64,000 bases of DNA. Origin: Renibacterium sp043789415. GTDB lineage: Bacteria; Actinomycetota; Actinomycetes; Actinomycetales; Micrococcaceae. Below the pieces are notes generated by a model. The model was not told where the DNA came from, ran no database searches, and was given only the letters and a program-made list of their open reading frames with translations. The DNA is taken from the NCBI RefSeq assembly GCF_043789415.1, contig NZ_JBDLLW010000002.1, positions 186,001 to 250,000 of the forward strand, read 5' to 3'. Position numbers and translations under genes: made by a program. This document shows, piece after piece, positions 62,110-64,000 of this stretch. How positions within the stretch are numbered: position 1 is the first letter of the stretch; every line of letters begins with the position of its first letter.

Positions 62110-62871
62110 ATGGCCAAAACCTCTGATTCCGCAGGCAATCCTCCTCAGGAGCGCCGCTCGCTGTTCTCCCGCAAGCCCAAAGCTCCGAAGCCGAATAAGC
62201 AGCCCGGCCGGATGAAGCAGATGCTCGACGTCTTCAAGATGACCCGGCGCTACGATCCCAGCGTGGTCTGGCTGATGCTGCTGGTCTTCTTGGGTGTGAT
62301 CGCCCTGGCTCTGGTGATCTCCTACTTCTTCTTCAACAACAATTGGATCACCGCGCTGATCCTGGGCATTCCATTGGGCTTGCTGGGTGCGCTGTTGATT
62401 CTCTCGCGCCGGGCGGAGAAGGCAGCTTTCGCTCAGATCGAGGGAAAGCCAGGAGCTTCCGGAGCCGCACTGAACACGCTGCGCCGCGGCTGGGTGGTCG
62501 AAGAGCAGCCGGTGGCCGTCAATCCGCGCAGCCAGGATGCGGTCTTCCGGGCGGTTGGCCGTCCCGGTGTGGTTCTGGTCACCGAAGGCGCCCCCCATCG
62601 AGTGCGTAGCCTGGTGGATGCTGAGCGCAAGAAGCTCAACCGGATCCTGCCCAATGTTTCAGTGCACGTGATCCAATCCGGCCGTGAAGAGGGCCAAGTC
62701 GAGCTGGGTAAAGTGGCCAAGCAGGTGCGCAAGCTGAAGAACGAGCTGACCAAGGCCGAAGTCAGCGCGGTGAGCAAGCGGATCGCTTCGCTGGGTTCCA
62801 AGCTGCCGATCCCGAAGGGCATCGATCCTTATAAGGCTCGCCCGGACCGCAAGGCCGCTCGCGGACGCTAA
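62110..62871 (+). CDS. DUF4191 membrane protein
   Basis: Protein of 253 residues. A basic, Lys/Pro-rich N-terminus (1-35) is followed by MKQMLDVFKMTRRYDP, two membrane helices (about 53-75 and 80-98) and a cytosolic domain. It belongs to the actinobacterial DUF4191 family, nearly always just after lipA. Function unknown. There is no ribosome site. TAGAAT at 62095-62100 is ten bases from the ATG, suggesting a leaderless transcript separate from lipBA. Confidence 0.87.
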   Translation: MAKTSDSAGNPPQERRSLFSRKPKAPKPNKQPGRMKQMLDVFKMTRRYDPSVVWLMLLVFLGVIALALVISYFFFNNNWITALILGIPLGLLGALLILSRRAEKAAFAQIEGKPGASGAALNTLRRGWVVEEQPVAVNPRSQDAVFRAVGRPGVVLVTEGAPHRVRSLVDAERKKLNRILPNVSVHVIQSGREEGQVELGKVAKQVRKLKNELTKAEVSAVSKRIASLGSKLPIPKGIDPYKARPDRKAARGR

Positions 62872-62896
62872 GCCGCAGTTCACGAATCGTTATTCC

Positions 62897-62930
62897 TCTG
62901 CCCACCGAATCTACTGATTCGGTGGGCAGA
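62897..62930. repeat. Perfect 14-bp intergenic hairpin
   Basis: TCTGCCCACCGAAT (62897-62910) pairs perfectly with ATTCGGTGGGCAGA (62917-62930) around a 6-nt loop. It shares the CCCACCGAA arm with the repeats at 9.6 kb and the right arm of the hairpin at 33.9 kb. It lies between convergent DUF4191 and RDD genes. Confidence 0.8.
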
Positions 62931-63085
62931 GACGTTTCCACCCGCTCAATCAGCGGTGCAGTGGGTCGGCTGCAGGTGAACCCGAGTGACGGCTAAATTC
63001 GTCACGACGGCGCCAGGCTCGCTATCGGGAGCTCCCTGAGATGGCTCCCGGAGGTTGAATGCCTCCTCGATAACCGTCGATTTGT

Positions 63086-63544
63086 CTAAGCTCGTCGGAC
63101 CAAAACGGTGTTCATCGCCTTATCGTGTAGACCACGATGGTCGGGGTCAGTGATAACCGCTGGGATCAGCAGGCAGAGCAGTAGGCCGCGTACGACGCCG
63201 GCCAACAATCCGGCCGGCGCGAACTCCGCGTTCCCAGCTCCCCTTTGGCGTACCACGTGGATCTTCGCGATCCGATGCCCGATGCTGTAACCGAGAGTGC
63301 CGACCAGCACGATCTGCTCCACAAGGAAAATACCCAGTGTGGCCAAGGCAGCTCCCTGGAACAGGAAGTAGCTGATCAGCATCGATAGACCCCAGTCGAT
63401 CACCAGGGCGAGAATCCGCCGTCCGGCACGAGCGATAGACCCAGGCCCGGTCTCCGGCAGGCCAAGCCGCTCACCGGGATATTTGGAGATATGAGAGGTG
63501 TCCGGTCCGGACATCCAGGAGCCAAGGTCTTTGCGATCTACCAC
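63086..63544 (-). CDS. RDD family membrane protein
   Basis: Protein of 152 residues with a polar N-terminus (1-40), the family Arg and Asp residues in RAGRRILALVIDWGLSMLISY and the C-terminal DHRGLHDKAMNT, and three or four helices. Function of RDD proteins is mostly unknown; some act in transport of ions or compatible solutes. The start is GTG preceded directly by GAGGA; an ATG ten codons downstream is possible. A weak hairpin (CGGGAGC/GCTCCCG, 63026-63050) follows it. It is divergent from glnA across the GlnR boxes. Confidence 0.88.
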   Translation of the reverse strand: MVDRKDLGSWMSGPDTSHISKYPGERLGLPETGPGSIARAGRRILALVIDWGLSMLISYFLFQGAALATLGIFLVEQIVLVGTLGYSIGHRIAKIHVVRQRGAGNAEFAPAGLLAGVVRGLLLCLLIPAVITDPDHRGLHDKAMNTVLVRRA

Positions 63545-63658
63545 TCCTCAAGGCTACCGGGCTCAAGGCGCTTACTCACAGCCCACTCCGAAGGCAGCGG
63601 CCCCTGCTTCGGCAGCATTTCGGTGCTGTTTCAGCAGGATCAATCAGATTTCCAGCGG

Positions 63659-63723
63659 GTTTCCGGCAGGTTCGCGGTGCTGACCGTAACCTGCCGGAAA
63701 CAATCACGATACCGTCGAGAAAC
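63659..63723. promoter_or_regulatory. Tandem GlnR-type boxes and inverted repeat upstream of glnA
   Basis: GTAAC (63686) N6 GAAAC (63697) N6 GATAC (63708) N6 GAAAC (63719) matches the actinobacterial GlnR pattern GTnAC-N6-GAAAC repeated twice. In addition a perfect 14-bp inverted repeat (63659-63672 with 63688-63701, GTTTCCGGCAGGTT and its complement) overlaps the first box and presents a GAAAC half site on the other strand. A possible -10 box TATGCT is at 63734-63739. Confidence 0.85.
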
Positions 63724-63805
63724 CCTCCCTGACTATGCTGTTAACAGTTGGGGTTCCACAGTTAGCAGTCGCCCCTGCCTTGCCTACGTGCCAAAAGGAG
63801 CATAG

Positions 63806-64000
63806 ATGTTCAAGAATGCGGACGAAGTCCTCAAGTTCATCAAAGACGAAGACGTGAAGTTCGTCGATATTCGCTTTACCGACCTTCCAGGGGTCCAGCA
63901 GCACTTCAACGTGCCAGCGCAAAGCGTCGACGCTGATTTCTTTGTCAACGGGCAGCTCTTCGATGGTTCGTCGATCCGTGGTTTCCAGGGCATTCACGAA
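63806..64000 (+). CDS. glnA: Glutamine synthetase, type I (5' end only)
   Basis: The first 65 codons of glutamine synthetase, cut by the window edge. The start MFKNADEVLKFIKDEDVKFV, then DIRFTDLPGVQQHF and FDGSSIRGFQGIHE are the classical GSI-beta N-terminal domain. The enzyme makes glutamine from glutamate, ammonia and ATP. AAAGGAG lies 7 bases before the ATG. The GlnR boxes upstream indicate nitrogen control. Confidence 0.95.
   Translation, partial: MFKNADEVLKFIKDEDVKFVDIRFTDLPGVQQHFNVPAQSVDADFFVNGQLFDGSSIRGFQGIHE

Overview
This window is chromosomal DNA from a high-G+C Gram-positive bacterium, most likely a Micrococcaceae actinobacterium of the Arthrobacter/Renibacterium/Psychromicrobium type. 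That assignment rests on recall of gene order and protein families, not on a database search. Markers are a block with SepH, DUF3093, DUF3159, DUF3710, DUF4191, DUF4192, DUF4193, DUF5998 and DUF7455 proteins, an actinobacterial principal sigma factor with a long acidic/basic N-terminus, a PAC2 proteasome-assembly protein and a GlnR-type promoter in front of glnA. G+C looks close to 60% by eye. Nearly all genes are ordinary chromosomal genes, tightly packed with many 4-base ATGA/GTGA overlaps. No phage, insertion sequence, CRISPR array, tRNA or rRNA was seen.

Layout. 1-9.5 kb (minus strand): aldo/keto reductase, DUF402 protein, dxs, aconitase and a CtpE-like P-type ATPase. 9.7-17.8 kb: TRAM-domain RNA methyltransferase and a KimA-like permease facing two TrkA/RCK genes, then DUF3159, OB-fold, DUF3710, dut, DUF3093 and DUF4193. 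18-25 kb: sepH, thymidine kinase, alkaline-phosphatase-superfamily protein, DUF5998 protein and a GNAT/acyl-CoA synthetase fusion. 25-44.5 kb: topoisomerase IV parC and parE bracket a respiratory island (cydA-cydB-cydD-cydC plus a tandem-GNAT gene, facing a BlaI-type repressor and M56 protease pair), followed by DUF7455, sigA, DUF4192 and PAC2. 44.7-54 kb: pepA, lpdA, sucB, secreted M14 carboxypeptidase, a small membrane protein, VOC, OsmC and AhpD-like proteins. 54-64 kb: tricorn protease, SDR epimerase, a membrane pseudokinase, lipB-lipA, DUF4191, an RDD protein and the 5' end of glnA.

Functional links. lpdA and sucB encode two subunits of a 2-oxoacid dehydrogenase complex, and lipB-lipA make the lipoyl group that sucB needs (its two lipoyl lysines are visible). 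acnA feeds the same cycle. The permease plus two RCK proteins suggests a potassium uptake module. The most striking regulatory signal is the dyad TCTAC-N5-GTAGA. It occurs three times between cydA and the BlaI-type gene, and once 16 kb away at the promoter of a small membrane-protein gene. This suggests a repressor/protease regulon governing cytochrome bd.

Other unexplained structure: two diverged copies of a hairpin element of about 90 nt whose arms change but still pair; a family of CCCACCGAA/TTCGGTGGG intergenic hairpins; and short tandem duplications spanning or following the stop codons of at least four genes. Stretches over 300 bases without genes (17844-18257, 39898-40218, 46225-46536, 53167-53585) are described as features. 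The region between sigA and the DUF4192 gene (41952-42246) shows no convincing feature beyond the sigA leader.
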